Shown: positions 33,740 to 44,223, counted from the first letter of the stretch. The stretch: DNA of 64,000 nt from Costus lasius (GCA_027563935.2 CM050449.1:53895949-53959948), one strand, 5' to 3'. Notes: generated by a model not told the origin, from the letters alone. Translations and numbers: made by a program.

Positions 33740-34106
33740 AAAATATGGCAGTGTAATAGCTTACAGTACTGCCATAAAATCACGAGAACCTTCTGTATGA
33801 AAATGACTCAAAAATACGGTACCGTGAAGCAGTTTACGGTACCGCCGTAAAAATCAAGCAGCGATTTTTTTTTATTATTATTTTTTTTTATGAAAGTGAA
33901 GGAAAATAAAATTTCGTGAAAATACGGTACCGTAAAATATATTACGGTACTACCGTAAAAATGATAGGACTCTCGGGTTGATTTTGATGATAAAATACGG
34001 TACCGTGTAAGTGTTTATGGTAGTGCCGTAATTTCATCACAACTCTCTGGTGGGAAGTGAGCTGAAAATACGGTACCGTAACAGACTTTACGGTAGTGCC
34101 GTAATT
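33740..34106 (-). repeat. Palindrome array in the internal region of G2
   Basis: Pairs of words, TACGGTACCGT(A) and TTACGGTASYRCCGTAA, at about 33746 (degraded), 33814/33833, 33923/33942, 33994/34015 and 34069/34089. The last three pairs repeat every 73-74 bp. The larger step between the second and third contains an extra T/A-rich run at 33867-33890. Spacers share CTCTCTGGT/CCTTCTGT words with the LTR array. Confidence 0.85.
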
Positions 34107-34115
34107 TGCTTCAAA

Positions 34116-36851
34116 TCATGATTTTCCTACAAAAATAAAAGAAAAATTAGTCCTAAGCAAAAATAAAATAAAATAAAATAAATAAAGGTTAGAAAGCTTG
34201 GGTTGTCTCCCAAGAAGCGCTAATTTAAAGGTCATTAGCTTGACCCTTTTGCACTCGGGTGTGATTGCGAATTCCTCGATCGCCCCTCTGATTTTTTCTT
34301 TTGGTTGGGCATCACATTGAACCACATAAGGCTCGGTCTTGAAACAATCTCCAATTTTGCTCCAAATTTTCTTTCCTTTGTCAAACAGTCTAGATTTTCT
34401 TCTTCTTTTTCTCCTTCTTCTTGAACTTTTGTCTTTCTTTTCCTGTAACACTTTATCAATTTTCTCAGAAGATTTGTCAGTTTCAACATTTGAGGGTTCA
34501 TCAAATAAATTGCAAACATCATAGACAATATCATCAATCACCTCAACACTACAACATGATCCTGAGTAAGAAAGTTTATTCAAAGAGTCATTAAGATTAA
34601 ATTCAATAATGTTTTCACAGATATCAAAAGTGATCTTTCCTTCTTTCACATCTATGTTTGCTTTAGCAGTGGCTAACAGTGGTCTACCTAAAATTACAGG
34701 GTTTTTGAAATTTTCTTCCATGTCCAAGACTACAAAATCTGTAGGTATGAAAAACTCACCTATCTTGATTGGTTCATTCTCTAAGATACCTACAGGATAC
34801 TTTATCGATGAATCTGCGAGCTGCAAAGATATGGATGTAGGTTTCAGCTCTCCATGATTTAGTTTCCTGTAGATAGAAAGAGGCATTAGACTTACACTTG
34901 CACCTAAATCACATAAGGCTCAGTCAAAATCTATAGTGCCAATTGAACAAGGTATAGAAAAACTACCTAGATCTTTCAGTTTTGGTGGCAGTTTATTTTG
35001 AATGACCGCACTGCAATTCTCAGTCAATGTTACTGTGCAAGTACCATAATCATCTAACTTTCTCTTACTAGACAATATTTCTTTCAGGAACTTTGCATAT
35101 GAAGGCATTTGAGAAATAACTTCAGTAAAAGGAATATTAATGTAAAGCTTTTTCAAAATTTCAAGGAATTTAGCAAATCGTTTGTCTAGTTTGTTTTGAA
35201 CTTGCCTTTGAGGAAAAAGTATTGGTGGTTTATAGGGTGGAGGCAAATCAGACTTAGAATCATCTTCTTTACATGGCACATCCCCTTTTGGTTCATCACC
35301 ATTTTGAGGTGTTAAACTAGGTAGGGTTTGATCATGTTTAGAGGATTTTTCTAATTCTAATTCCTCATCATGATCATAAGACTCTTTTTCCTTAAATTTT
35401 ACCTTCCCTTTAGGCTCTCCTAGTTGTTTCCCACTTCTAGTCATGATGGCATTACAATGTTCCCTAGGGTTTATCTCAGGGCTAGTAGGAAATTTCCCAG
35501 GGGGTCTATAAGAAGTATTGGCTTGTTGTGCTATTTGATTTTCTAAAATCTTATTGTGTGCTTCTACTCTTTCCAATCTGGAGTTGATTTGATTATGATT
35601 TTCCTTAAATTCTTCAATTTGTCTATTTTGATTTGTCATCATTTGGTTTTGATGAGACATGAATTGATTTTGATTTGCCATAATTTTTTCAAACATGGAT
35701 TCTACTCTAGAATTTTGATTTATGTTCTGGTTTTGGTTTTGATTTGGTTTTTGGAATCCTCTATTCTCAGTTTGTCCTCTTTCATTGTTATTGTTTCTCC
35801 ATGAAAGGTTGGGGTGATTTCTCCATCCAGGGTTATAAGTTCCAGAGTAGGGATCATTGGTTTTACTTTGATTGTAAGTCCTTAAAGCATTTACATGTTC
35901 ATCCCCTTGATCTACAACAACTCTACAGTTTTCAGATGAGTGACCGATGTTACCACAAATTTCACAAGTGATAGAAGAAACAGCTGCACCTTGCAATTTA
36001 AAAGAATCGAATCTACTGCATAAAGAGTCTACCTTTTCTGCTAAGGATCGCCATCCATCACTCTCACTCTTACCTTGAGATGGTTTGTAGAATACTCCTC
36101 TCTCAGAAGTCCATTGATTGTGATTGAGAGCCATCTCCTCCAGCAGTTTAAAGGTAGCATCCACAGTTTTGCTCATAAGAGCTCCTCCTGCAGCAGCATC
36201 CACAGTTAGTCTAGTGTTATAGAGTAATCCATTATAACAAGTATGCAATAAAACTCAATCTTCAATGCCATGGTGAGGACACTTCCGTTGTAATTCATTA
36301 AATCTCTCCCATGCCTCACTGAAAGATTCTCCATCTTTTTGTTGGAAACTTGTTATTTGGTTTCTCAGCTGAATTGTTTTGCTTGGAGGGAAGTATTTCA
36401 TCAGAAAATAATTTGACAGTTGATCCCAAGTTGTGAAGGTTCTGGTTGGTTGAGCTTGAAGCCATGATCGCGCCCGGTCCCTAAGAGAAAAAGGAAATAA
36501 TCTCAATCTCAGTGCATCGTTGGAAACTCCATTAATTTTTATGGTATCACATAATTCCAAGAATAAAGCATGATGTTGATTTGGATCCTCCAGTGGAGAT
36601 CCTCCAAACTGATTTTGTTGTATCATTGAAAGAAAGGCAGGCTTAATTTCAAAGTTGTTAGCCTCAATTGCTGGTCTAGCAATGCTCGAATGAATCTCTT
36701 GTGGATTAGGGGCTGCATAGTCCCTCAATGTTCTTTGATTATTTGCCATCTCCACAATTTCTTCTTGAATCTCCTCTTGAATTTCTTGTGAATCTTCTTC
36801 TAATCTTAACTTCCTGCGCACTCTAAGTGTTCTATTGATTTCAGGATCCAA
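34116..36851 (-). pseudogene. G2 gag-protease, one frame with two TGA codons
   Basis: The gag part (from 36851) has a retrotransposon gag domain: FLELCDTIKINGVSNDALRL, SLRDRARSWLQAQP, FPPSKTIQLRNQITSF, GESFSEAWERFNELQRKCPH. TGA at 36255-36257 follows, where TGG would fit. Then come a zinc knuckle CEICGNIGHSSENC (near 35960), a QNQNQ-rich stretch and LENQIAQQA. A second TGA at 34920-34922 precedes the protease (CDLGAS, then LPLSIYRKL-like and VILGRPLLATAKA). After a basic linker (SSRRRRKRRRK) the frame runs through the conserved box (LALLGRQPK) to a stop at 34116. RT, RNase H and integrase are absent. The closest style is Tat/Athila. Product role in relatives: particle formation and its processing. 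Confidence 0.85.
34199..34222 (-). other. Conserved box after the coding region (G2)
   Basis: The minus strand reads AGCGCTTCTTGGGAGACAAC then CCAA, matching the G3 box at 28351-28376 with one change. It is read as part of the C-terminal end of the gag-protease frame. A short (AAAAT)n run lies beside it at about 34160-34185. Confidence 0.7.
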
Positions 36852-37020
36852 TGGAACAAGTGGTCCTCACCTAAGAATCATGCGCATGCAAAATAGACAA
36901 ATCAAGTGATTTCAAAAGAAAACAAACAGGAAATAAAATCCTAAAATTTATAAAAGGTGAAATAAAACCTAGTCTAGCAATACTCTCAATATCTTCAATA
37001 TTGACAAAACTAAAGTCTCC

Positions 37021-37041
37021 CCAGCAACGGTGCCAAAAACT
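37021..37041 (-). other. Primer-binding site of G2
   Basis: The minus strand reads AGTTTTTGGCACCGTTGCTG directly after the LTR end. It is the Tat/Athila type, similar to the tRNA-Asp complement TGGCGCCGTTGCC, with one difference in the core. Confidence 0.75.
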
Positions 37042-39021
37042 TGTTGTGATCCGAAAGGACACACTTTTTAAATATAAGCATGTAGAACTTGTCTTAGGTG
37101 TCGCGGCAAAAGTGTTGGCGCACAGGGCTATTGTCACTCCCTGACACGGCTCCAAAAACTTGTTATCCCTAACTCGTAGTGTCCGCAAGTGCACGGATAC
37201 TCGAAGTAATAAAGAAAATATCGATCCCACGAAGAAACTTGCGTTGTCAAGTACCGAATAATTGATTTTTCACTATCTAGGCAATCGAATAATAGCAAAG
37301 TAAGAATCGAAGACACGTGGAAAATTACTATAAGAGAGAAATTGGGACTAGGGTTTCATCTACTTTGATTTTCATGACTAGATATATAAAGATGTTCATC
37401 AATCAAATTCTAATATGATAAAGGCATAATTTACCTTAAAAAGGGGTTATCTCACTCTCGTGCAAATAACCATGCAAGAATAAATCCTCGCTTTCGCGCA
37501 AGATTCATCCAAAGCTATAGATAGGTAAACCATCAGACAAAGAACTCAAGGATCACTTTCGTGCATCCGAATTCTAGGTTGATTACCTCGAGTGGAATAT
37601 CAAGGATCACTTTCTTGCATCCGAAACTCAACACACGTTCTACCTATGGTTCTCCAACATTCTGATCTTCACTTTCGTGTAAGATCTCCACGTTTCACAC
37701 AATAAGAACTTAACCTAGTTTCCTACGGTGAGTTCCTACTAGTCAATTTTAGGGATCCAAGTTCTCAAGCAAATCACCTTTCAGTCCTTATTGTGAGAAC
37801 TCTAAAGATGAAGACAAAAAGTAAACTAAGGAGAATCTTATAGCAATGATCGCATAGGTAAAATTATCAAAGTAAAATAATCATGATGAAAGTGAAAGAT
37901 TATCTAGTCATTAAGAAAATCAAAGGGAATTACTACCCCATGTGCCAAAATAAGTTTAAGCTAGCATGGTGAAGGGATTACAAAATACCATAATTTCAGA
38001 AGATCAAAAATCAACAGAGTAGGAGTTTTAGGAAAATACAGCACGACTGTGAAATATTTCATAGCCGCAATTTTCAATGAAAGTGGCAGCGCTTCTTCTC
38101 CCTTTGATTTATCCTCAGATTGATCTCCTTTCGTTCTGAAACTTCTGGCACGTTGTCTCCTTCTCCAGGCGAAGCTTCAGTATGAAAATCACGGCCGGAG
38201 GTGCTCTGGATTGATCGCAGCGGCGGAACCCTAAGCGGCGGCTTGTACCGTGATTTCTCTCCTAACAGTGGATGAAATTTGGGGCTTTTGGTGTCTATGT
38301 GATCCTCTCGTTCTCCGCTCCCTTTCTTCTTCTTATGGTATCCAATTTAACGCTCTGGAGTGCCCGCAATAATCTCCGCAAGAATCAGGCATCGAAATTG
38401 ACTTTGGAGTCGCGTTCAAAAACGAAAATACGACAGTGTAATAGTTCACGGCACTGCCGTAAAATCGCCTGAGTCTTCTGTTCCGAAAGTGCTGGGAAAT
38501 ACGGTACCGTAAAATCGGCTGAACTCTCTGGTCAGAATCGTCTATAAAATACGGCCCGTGTCAAAGTTTACGGCAGTGCCGTAAAATCAATGAAACTTTC
38601 TGTTCTGAAGGCGCTGCAAAATACGGCCTGTAAAATAATTTACGGTAGTACCGTATTTTCTACAAAACCTTATGTTCGGAATTCTCCAAATTACGACAGT
38701 GGCTCGATATTACGGTACCGTGTGGAAATACGGTACCGTAATATAGTTTACGGCCCTGCCGTATTTTGGTTTATTGCTCCGTTTTGCGTGAAATTTGTTG
38801 GGTGACCTCCTCTTGATGATGGGAACTCTTCCATGTATTTGATTTTGCTTGAAAACATCTTAAAATAGTGCTTTTTTGCCTGAAAATCATGAAAAACCAA
38901 AATAGAAGTAGACTTTGCAATATTTGATGAATTCAGGATAAAAATAAGCAAAAGATCCTCAATTTAGCATGAAAAGATATCTAAAATGATACAAAATATA
39001 CTATATATTTTGGTGTCATCA
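37042..39021 (-). mobile_element. Right LTR of G2 (5' LTR)
   Basis: On the minus strand it runs from TGATGACACC (39021) to GGATCACAACA (37042), 1980 bp, and ends at the primer site. A palindrome array lies at about 38430-38765. Beyond 39021 there is more G2 internal sequence instead of foreign flanking DNA. Confidence 0.88.
37148..37160 (-). other. Ancestral primer-site remnant inside the G2 right LTR
   Basis: The minus strand reads AGTTTTTGGAGCC. In G4 the segment TGCACGG...TCCGCAAG leads straight into the primer site. In G2 the same junction is followed by 119 bp more of LTR before the present primer site. Confidence 0.6.
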
Positions 39022-39173
39022 AAATACATAAGGCTCAAACTTTTCTTGTCCTCAAGCAAAAATCAAAATTTGATTAAAACAATAACCTTTTCATGCTCAA
39101 TAAATTTCTAAAATACAACCTATTAATGAAAAATTTCATCAATTGTTTCACAAAACTTCTAAAATACATCCTT
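39022..39173 (-). mobile_element. Fragment of a second G2 unit, truncated
   Basis: 39022-39165 repeats 23083-23225 (the internal 3' end of G2, with polypurine region) with only a few differences. It then stops abruptly and joins A1 pol through about 10 unclear bases. It shows that the right LTR was shared with a neighbouring unit that is now lost. Confidence 0.8.
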
Positions 39174-39972
39174 TTCCTGCAGAGATTCAACTTGGAGCAA
39201 TCCAAAAAGGGGTACCTTCCAGTGAGACATGGCCTTACTCTCTCAAAGAGTCATTGTCCCACCACACAAGCTGAAAGGGATGACATGAGTCGAGTGCCTT
39301 ATACTTCGGCAGTGAGCTTGATCATGTATGCAATGTTATGTACTAGACCAGACGTGGCTTATGCGATGTGCATAACCAGTCGATACCAATCCAATCCAGG
39401 TCTGCACACTGGGTGGCTGTAAAGAATATCCTTAAGTATCTAAGAAGAACTAAGGATTTATTTTTGGTCTATAGGGGATAGGAAGAGCTTAGTGTTCAGG
39501 GCTACACTGATGCATCGTACCTGTCAGACCCTGACGACTTCAGATCGCAGGCCAGCTATGTGTTCAAGATGGTTGGAGGTGCTATATGCTAAAGAGCTTC
39601 AAGCAATCAGCCATAGCGAATTCTACAACCGAGGCTGAGTATGTGGCCGCTTCTAAGGCAGCCAAATAAGCTGTTTGGATTAGGAAGTTCATATCTGAAC
39701 TTCAGGTGGTTCCAAGTGTAGTGGATCCCATTTAGCACTACTGTGGCAACAATGGGGCAATTGCACAAGCCAATGAACCATGGTCTCATCAAAGGATCAG
39801 ACACATACTCAGGAGATTTCACCAGATTAGAGAGATCGTTGATCTAGGTGATGTCAAGATTAGTAGAGTTAACATAGAGAACAATCTAGCAGACCCACTG
39901 ACCAAGGCTTTGGTACAGCACAAGCATGATGGTCACGCTAGAGATATGGGGTTGAGATTCCTCCACCTCTAG
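39174..39972 (+). pseudogene. A1 pol, last part (RT end and RNase H), broken
   Basis: It resumes at ERFNLEQSKKGYLPVRHG, the end of RT, and continues with YAMLCTRPDVAYA and YQSNPGL. A frameshift follows at the sequence LHTGWL. Later pieces GYTDAS, TTEAEYVAAS and NNLADPLTKAL can be recognised in other frames, so RNase H motifs remain but the frame is broken several times. The stop is TAG at 39970-39972. About 30 codons expected between this and 10706 are absent. Confidence 0.85.
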
Positions 39973-39980
39973 GTCTTAGC

Positions 39981-39993
39981 GTAAGTGGGAGAT
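39981..39993 (+). other. Polypurine tract of A1
   Basis: GTAAGTGGGAGAT stands immediately before the 3' LTR start TGTTGGTG, as in the other copias here (AAGTGGGAGATTG at the equivalent place of B1, A3 and C). Confidence 0.85.
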
Positions 39994-42034
39994 TGTTGGT
40001 GTGTATGCCCTGAGACCTAGTTTTGGTCCATCTTTGTACTACTTGACTCTAATATTTATATATCATTCTAGCATTGTCATTATCAATGTTTGTGTACATC
40101 TGCGATTATGTACTTACATGATAATGTCCCTGGAGACATATTGGATCTATGCTCAAACTCTTGTCCCTAGTCAATGTACCTTTGTGGATATGGGATATCT
40201 ATGGTACTTGTGAGACTGATATATGGGCTGGTTAGGCGTGAGGTGTTAATGCAGACTTATGGGTATATCAGTGGTGGATATACTGGACCGACTCGCTGTG
40301 AGGCAATGACTTGGTGTCATAAGTTATCCTCACAAGTGATAGGAGATGCATTGATCCCTTGACTTGAGGTCATTGGCCATTTTATATGGTTAGGGACATG
40401 CTTTGATCCAACCTAACACCTCGCCGAAGTTGGGAGGCAATAACGGTTGTCATTGAGCATGTCACGAACTATATGAGAAGGTCAATGGGCAGACTGAGGA
40501 TTTGCCCTTTCTTGAGGGAAGCTTGATATCTATGGAGCTCCACTATGGTTCTATGACTAAAAGTGTATGACCATACCCAGGTGAGAACCTGATTTAGTCA
40601 TAACCATGAGATTGGGTGAAAACAAGTGATGACACACTTGTCCAATCGGATATCAGTTCGGCAAAGAGACTGTAATGCATCTGTACCGAGTTGCGATGAT
40701 GGGGATGTCGATGTCGATATCCATTATGATGACTTGGGTAGCAGCGATGCACTGCTAGGTGACACTCACTGCTTGTGGTGACCTTAGGTCAGCACTGCCA
40801 ACGTCAGAGGAACCTACAGGGTCGCAAACCTTGATACTCGAGTTCTCGTATTGATCGGGAAGCCTTATGATCGAGTTATTGGATAACTCGGATCTATTTG
40901 GGAGATTTCATCAGTGCCAATGGGCCTGATGAGATGGAAGAGAGTTATTACGGCCATACTTCATTTTTGGTAGGTTGACTCGTATTTGACCATGGTTGGT
41001 CAAATTTGGATTAGGGTTGCATTAGATTGGATCCAATTGCTTAATCAACACATGTAATGAAGTTTGGGCTAGCTCATTACCCAATGAGGCCCAATAACAA
41101 GTTGTCATGAAGAATTAATGGATTAAAGGGTATAATGGGGAGAAATCTCCTCCCCATTGGTGCTTAGGGGCATAATGGGGTGGAGTAGGCAATTTTGCTT
41201 CATTAGGAAGTAAAGGGCGCCTCCCCCCTTTGTTCCTTGATGGTAATCTTGCCTCTTAGGCAAGTCTTGGGGCTGATACGGCTAGAAGGACTTCTTAGGA
41301 AGCTCCTTGGCGCATATGGAAAAGGGGAATAGGTTTATGGTAAAGTCTTGGAGACTTTCCTAACCTCAAACCCTAATTACTCCCTCCCCTTTACCCTAGC
41401 CACCCCCTTCTTTATGAATTTCGCCCACACCCTATTATTGCCGCCCCCTCTTGCCTCTGTGTATATACATGTGTATATGTGAGAGCTACCAAAGAGAAAT
41501 ATTGGCGTGAGCAATATTAAAGGGGCGAAAGCTTCTTTCCTCCATCAAGTTGCCGCAAGCATCTTTCGCTTCCTCCTCTTGGCGTGAGCAAGGGAACTCC
41601 TTGGTGGCATCATCTTCCCTAGTGCCGCAAGCCTTCTTCTCCTTCTCTTTTAGGAGTGAGAAGAATAAGGGCTTGGTGGCACTCTTCTCCTATCCTTCTC
41701 CTTGGCGCAACCCAATTGGTGTGTGGCGCAAGTCTTGAAGGAGGTAGACAAGGCATGGATCTTCTTCCTGAGGCTAGCACCGGGCGAGGAAGAAGAGAGC
41801 TTGAGGCATCCATGTGTGCGAGACTGCAGAGGGCGAACACATGGATGCCTACCTCGACATCGGCCTCATCTTGCTCCTAAGGTATTTACTATCTCATTGT
41901 GTCGACACCCTCGCAAGACGATCTTCACTGGGTTTTTGGGATTGGCCTGTTTCGGGGATATTCTTTCACTGTGCACTTCTATGTGTTTGTAATGACTTTG
42001 AAAAATTATATAATATCCCCGGGGTTTCCCAACA
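39994..42034 (+). mobile_element. 3' LTR of A1
   Basis: Begins TGTTGGTGTGTATGCCC and ends GGGGTTTCCCAACA, 2041 bp, followed by the target duplication CTATC (42035-42039). It aligns over its whole length with 4290-6325. A TATA-like TGTATATACATG lies near 41459. Confidence 0.94.
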
Positions 42035-42302
42035 CTATCTTCAGAGGGAAATGATGATTATGAATAGTCTTGACATAGCTTTTGTGTTTTTCTTATTTCA
42101 TATTTGTGGATTGCCTCTGAATATAATGCTTTGCTCACAGTTTAGATTATGTCTCAATTTGCATTCTTCAACATAGGATTGAGTATGTGTTTTCATATGA
42201 AGTTCATACATTGGCATTGCATCATGTTGTCTTCCTGATATCTGATTAGTCCAGATAGTGTAATTACTTGAGGACAAGCAAGATTTTAAGTCTATGATAT
42301 TT
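42035..42302 (+). other. Internal tail of G5, right part, with polypurine region
   Basis: It continues 3234-4289 across the A1 insertion. Near 42268 it has ACTTGAGGACAAGCAAGATT, the usual pre-LTR word of Tat/Athila elements, followed by the LTR. No ORF. Confidence 0.65.
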
Positions 42303-42554
42303 TGATAGGTGTTATTTTTAATAGATTAAAAGTCTTATGTATGTGCTCTTTTCAGGTTTAAGTCTTGCTTTTATCCTATTATTTTGAATCTTTTCCATTA
42401 AGTTCAGAATCTTCACTATTTTTCGATTGTTTGTGAAATGCAGGTTATTTCCCTATATTTTTGACAATATTTTGAATATTTGAAATTATGGAAAGGTTCA
42501 GCACATTACAAGCATCACACAGGAAAATTTTAGGAATTTTTGGAGTTATCTATT

Positions 42555-42930
42555 CTAATCACGACCTGGCTGTGCTTGCCATCACGGTCGTGATCAGATC
42601 AGCCGACACGGCATGGCCGTGATGCTCATCACGATTGTGACAGCCAAAATCCAAAAATTCAACGCAGTCATCATGGCCTGGAGAATGGGTGTGATCAGCC
42701 CTTTCGAACTTGTGACAGCCTGCCCGTGATGGTCATCACGGCCGTGATGAGTTCTGACACAAAATCAGCCGGTCATCACTGGTGTGCGCACAGGCGTGAT
42801 CTTCATCTAGAAATTTTTCATGCCCATCATGGCCTACCCATGTCCAGAAGCATAGCCGTGCTTACTTCGTCACAACATCCAGAATTCATCACGGCTGGCC
42901 GTGATCGTCATCACGCCCGTGACGGCGTCT
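42555..42930 (+). repeat. Palindrome cluster ATCACGG...CCGTGAT in the G5 LTR
   Basis: Words such as ATCACGGTCGTGAT (42581-42594) and the perfect 14-bp palindrome ATCACGGCCGTGAT (42735-42748), plus many half-sites (CATCACGGCTGGCCGTGAT, GTCATCACGCCCGTGAC), lie over about 375 bp. They lie upstream of the TATA box. Confidence 0.8.
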
Positions 42931-43040
42931 ACAATTCGCGACCATCGACTGTTTCTTTGCCAAATCCGACGGTCCAAGAGCGTAGAAATTGGGGAAAACT
43001 CTCAATAGTCCTTCCTAACCATCCAAGGCTTCGATTAAGG

Positions 43041-43048
43041 TATAAAAG
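43041..43048 (+). promoter_or_regulatory. Probable TATA box of the G5 LTR
   Basis: TATAAAAG, about 110 bp after the palindrome cluster and about 910 bp before the LTR end. Sequence inference only. Confidence 0.5.
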
Positions 43049-43958
43049 CAAAGATTTTGGATGGTTATGTGTGTAGATTTTTCGAAGAAGGCGACTAGGG
43101 CGAAAGAAGGGCGATTTTTGCATTCCAGGGCTCGTTTGATCCAGATTCTTTCGGGCTATCGAGAGAAGACAGAGGATCTATCGTCTCCTACCCTTGTATT
43201 GAGAATTCCCATCTTTTTGAATATATTTTCTTGGGTTTTCTTTGTCAAACGATTAATGTTTTAGAGTAAAACCCCAGTTCGGGACTCGGGTGTAGCCCGT
43301 TAAACATTTCTGCACATGTAAGGCATCTTTATGGAATCTAAGTGCTATTTTTAGTAAATTAACTTATTTAAATGAGTTGTGCTTATTGAGTATAATTGTT
43401 TTGGCCAAACTTTTGTATGTGTTAAGTGTTACAAGGTGAGTCAAGATGTGAATCGTAACGCTCGAACTCTCTCATTTAATCTTGTGACTTGAATTACGAG
43501 GTCGTTCAAAGTCTCTCGAGGATTTACGATTGTCATAGAGCCCATTGGGTCTTTCTTAAGTTAGTTTTGCTATGAGAGTGGGAGATTAGCTTAAGGTAGA
43601 CATCGGATTACGCTTCGAGAGAAGGTAGTCTGTACCATAGGATTAATCGCCTTAAGTTATTTACTGTCAGATGCGCTTCGAGAGAAGGAGATCCATTTTC
43701 TAATTCGTTTTGATTCAATGTTTTACATTATTCATTCAACATGGTGAAACCTATGGTCCTAAATCTTTGTAAAATAGTAATTATCTCACTTAGTCGTCGA
43801 TTCCCTCAGTCGATATTTCCAGCTTAGTTTAGATTTTTCAATTTTTACTTTGGATTGTCTAGCTATCGATAACACTAGAAGTCGATACTTGAGACCACTC
43901 TCCCTTGGGATGATATTTTACTACTATGATAGAATCTGTATACTTGCAGGGCCTATCA

Positions 43959-44223
43959 GTCTATATTAGCACCTCGTGCCTAACCAACCCATATACTAGT
44001 CTCACAAGTACCAGAGCTGTCCCATATCCACTCAAGTACCTGACTGGGGACAAGAGTTTAAGCACAGATCCAATCTGTCTCCATGGACATTATCATGTAA
44101 GAACACAATCGCATATGTAAACTAAATATGATAACGACAATGCCAGAATAATATACAAGAAATATCAACGTCAAGTAGTACAAAGTAATGACCACACTAG
44201 GTCTCAGGGCATAAACACCAATG
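43959..44223 (-). mobile_element. A2 3' LTR, 265-bp remnant
   Basis: The reverse complement of the first 265 bp of the family A LTR (...GGTCTCAGGGCATAAACACCAA). The last two bases at the internal side are TG instead of CA. The remainder is cut off at the G5 LTR. It is followed by the polypurine word ATCTCCCACTTG. Confidence 0.85.

Larger units (their letters stand above)
21038..39173 (-). mobile_element. G2: non-autonomous Tat/Athila-like gypsy element with gag and protease only
   Basis: Minus-strand order: a fragment of a second unit (39173-39022), LTR (39021-37042), primer site, gag-protease (36851-34116), conserved box, palindrome array, extra ORF (33216 to 24241, split by G3), AT-rich tail, LTR (23082-21038). 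No RT, RNase H or integrase sequence is seen between protease and box, so mobility would depend on a relative. It entered the G1 5' LTR. The right-hand flank was deleted, so no target duplication can be found. Confidence 0.85.
4290..42034 (+). mobile_element. A1: Ty1/copia retrotransposon carrying nested insertions
   Basis: The element is bounded by LTRs at 4290-6325 and 39994-42034. The same five bases, CTATC, stand at 4285-4289 and at 42035-42039, which identifies the outer pair of LTRs as one insertion 37.7 kb apart. Its own sequence is 4290-10706 plus about 39174-42034, roughly 9.3 kb. The rest is later insertions (G1 and G2 with their own guests). The order gag, protease, integrase, RT, RNase H is that of Ty1/copia. 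The protein style is close to plant Tork/TAR-like copias (weak assignment). Confidence 0.92.
42303..43958 (+). mobile_element. 3' LTR of G5
   Basis: It begins TGATAGGTGTTATTTTTAAT and ends TTGCAGGGCCTATCA. The terminal inverted repeats TGATAGG/CCTATCA and the polypurine region just before it support the limits (1656 bp). A probable TATA box, TATAAAAG, lies at 43041-43048. The end segment with GTCGATACTTG...TACTTGCAGG is typical in style of Ogre/Tat LTRs (recall, not a search). The 5' LTR is outside the window. Confidence 0.75.
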
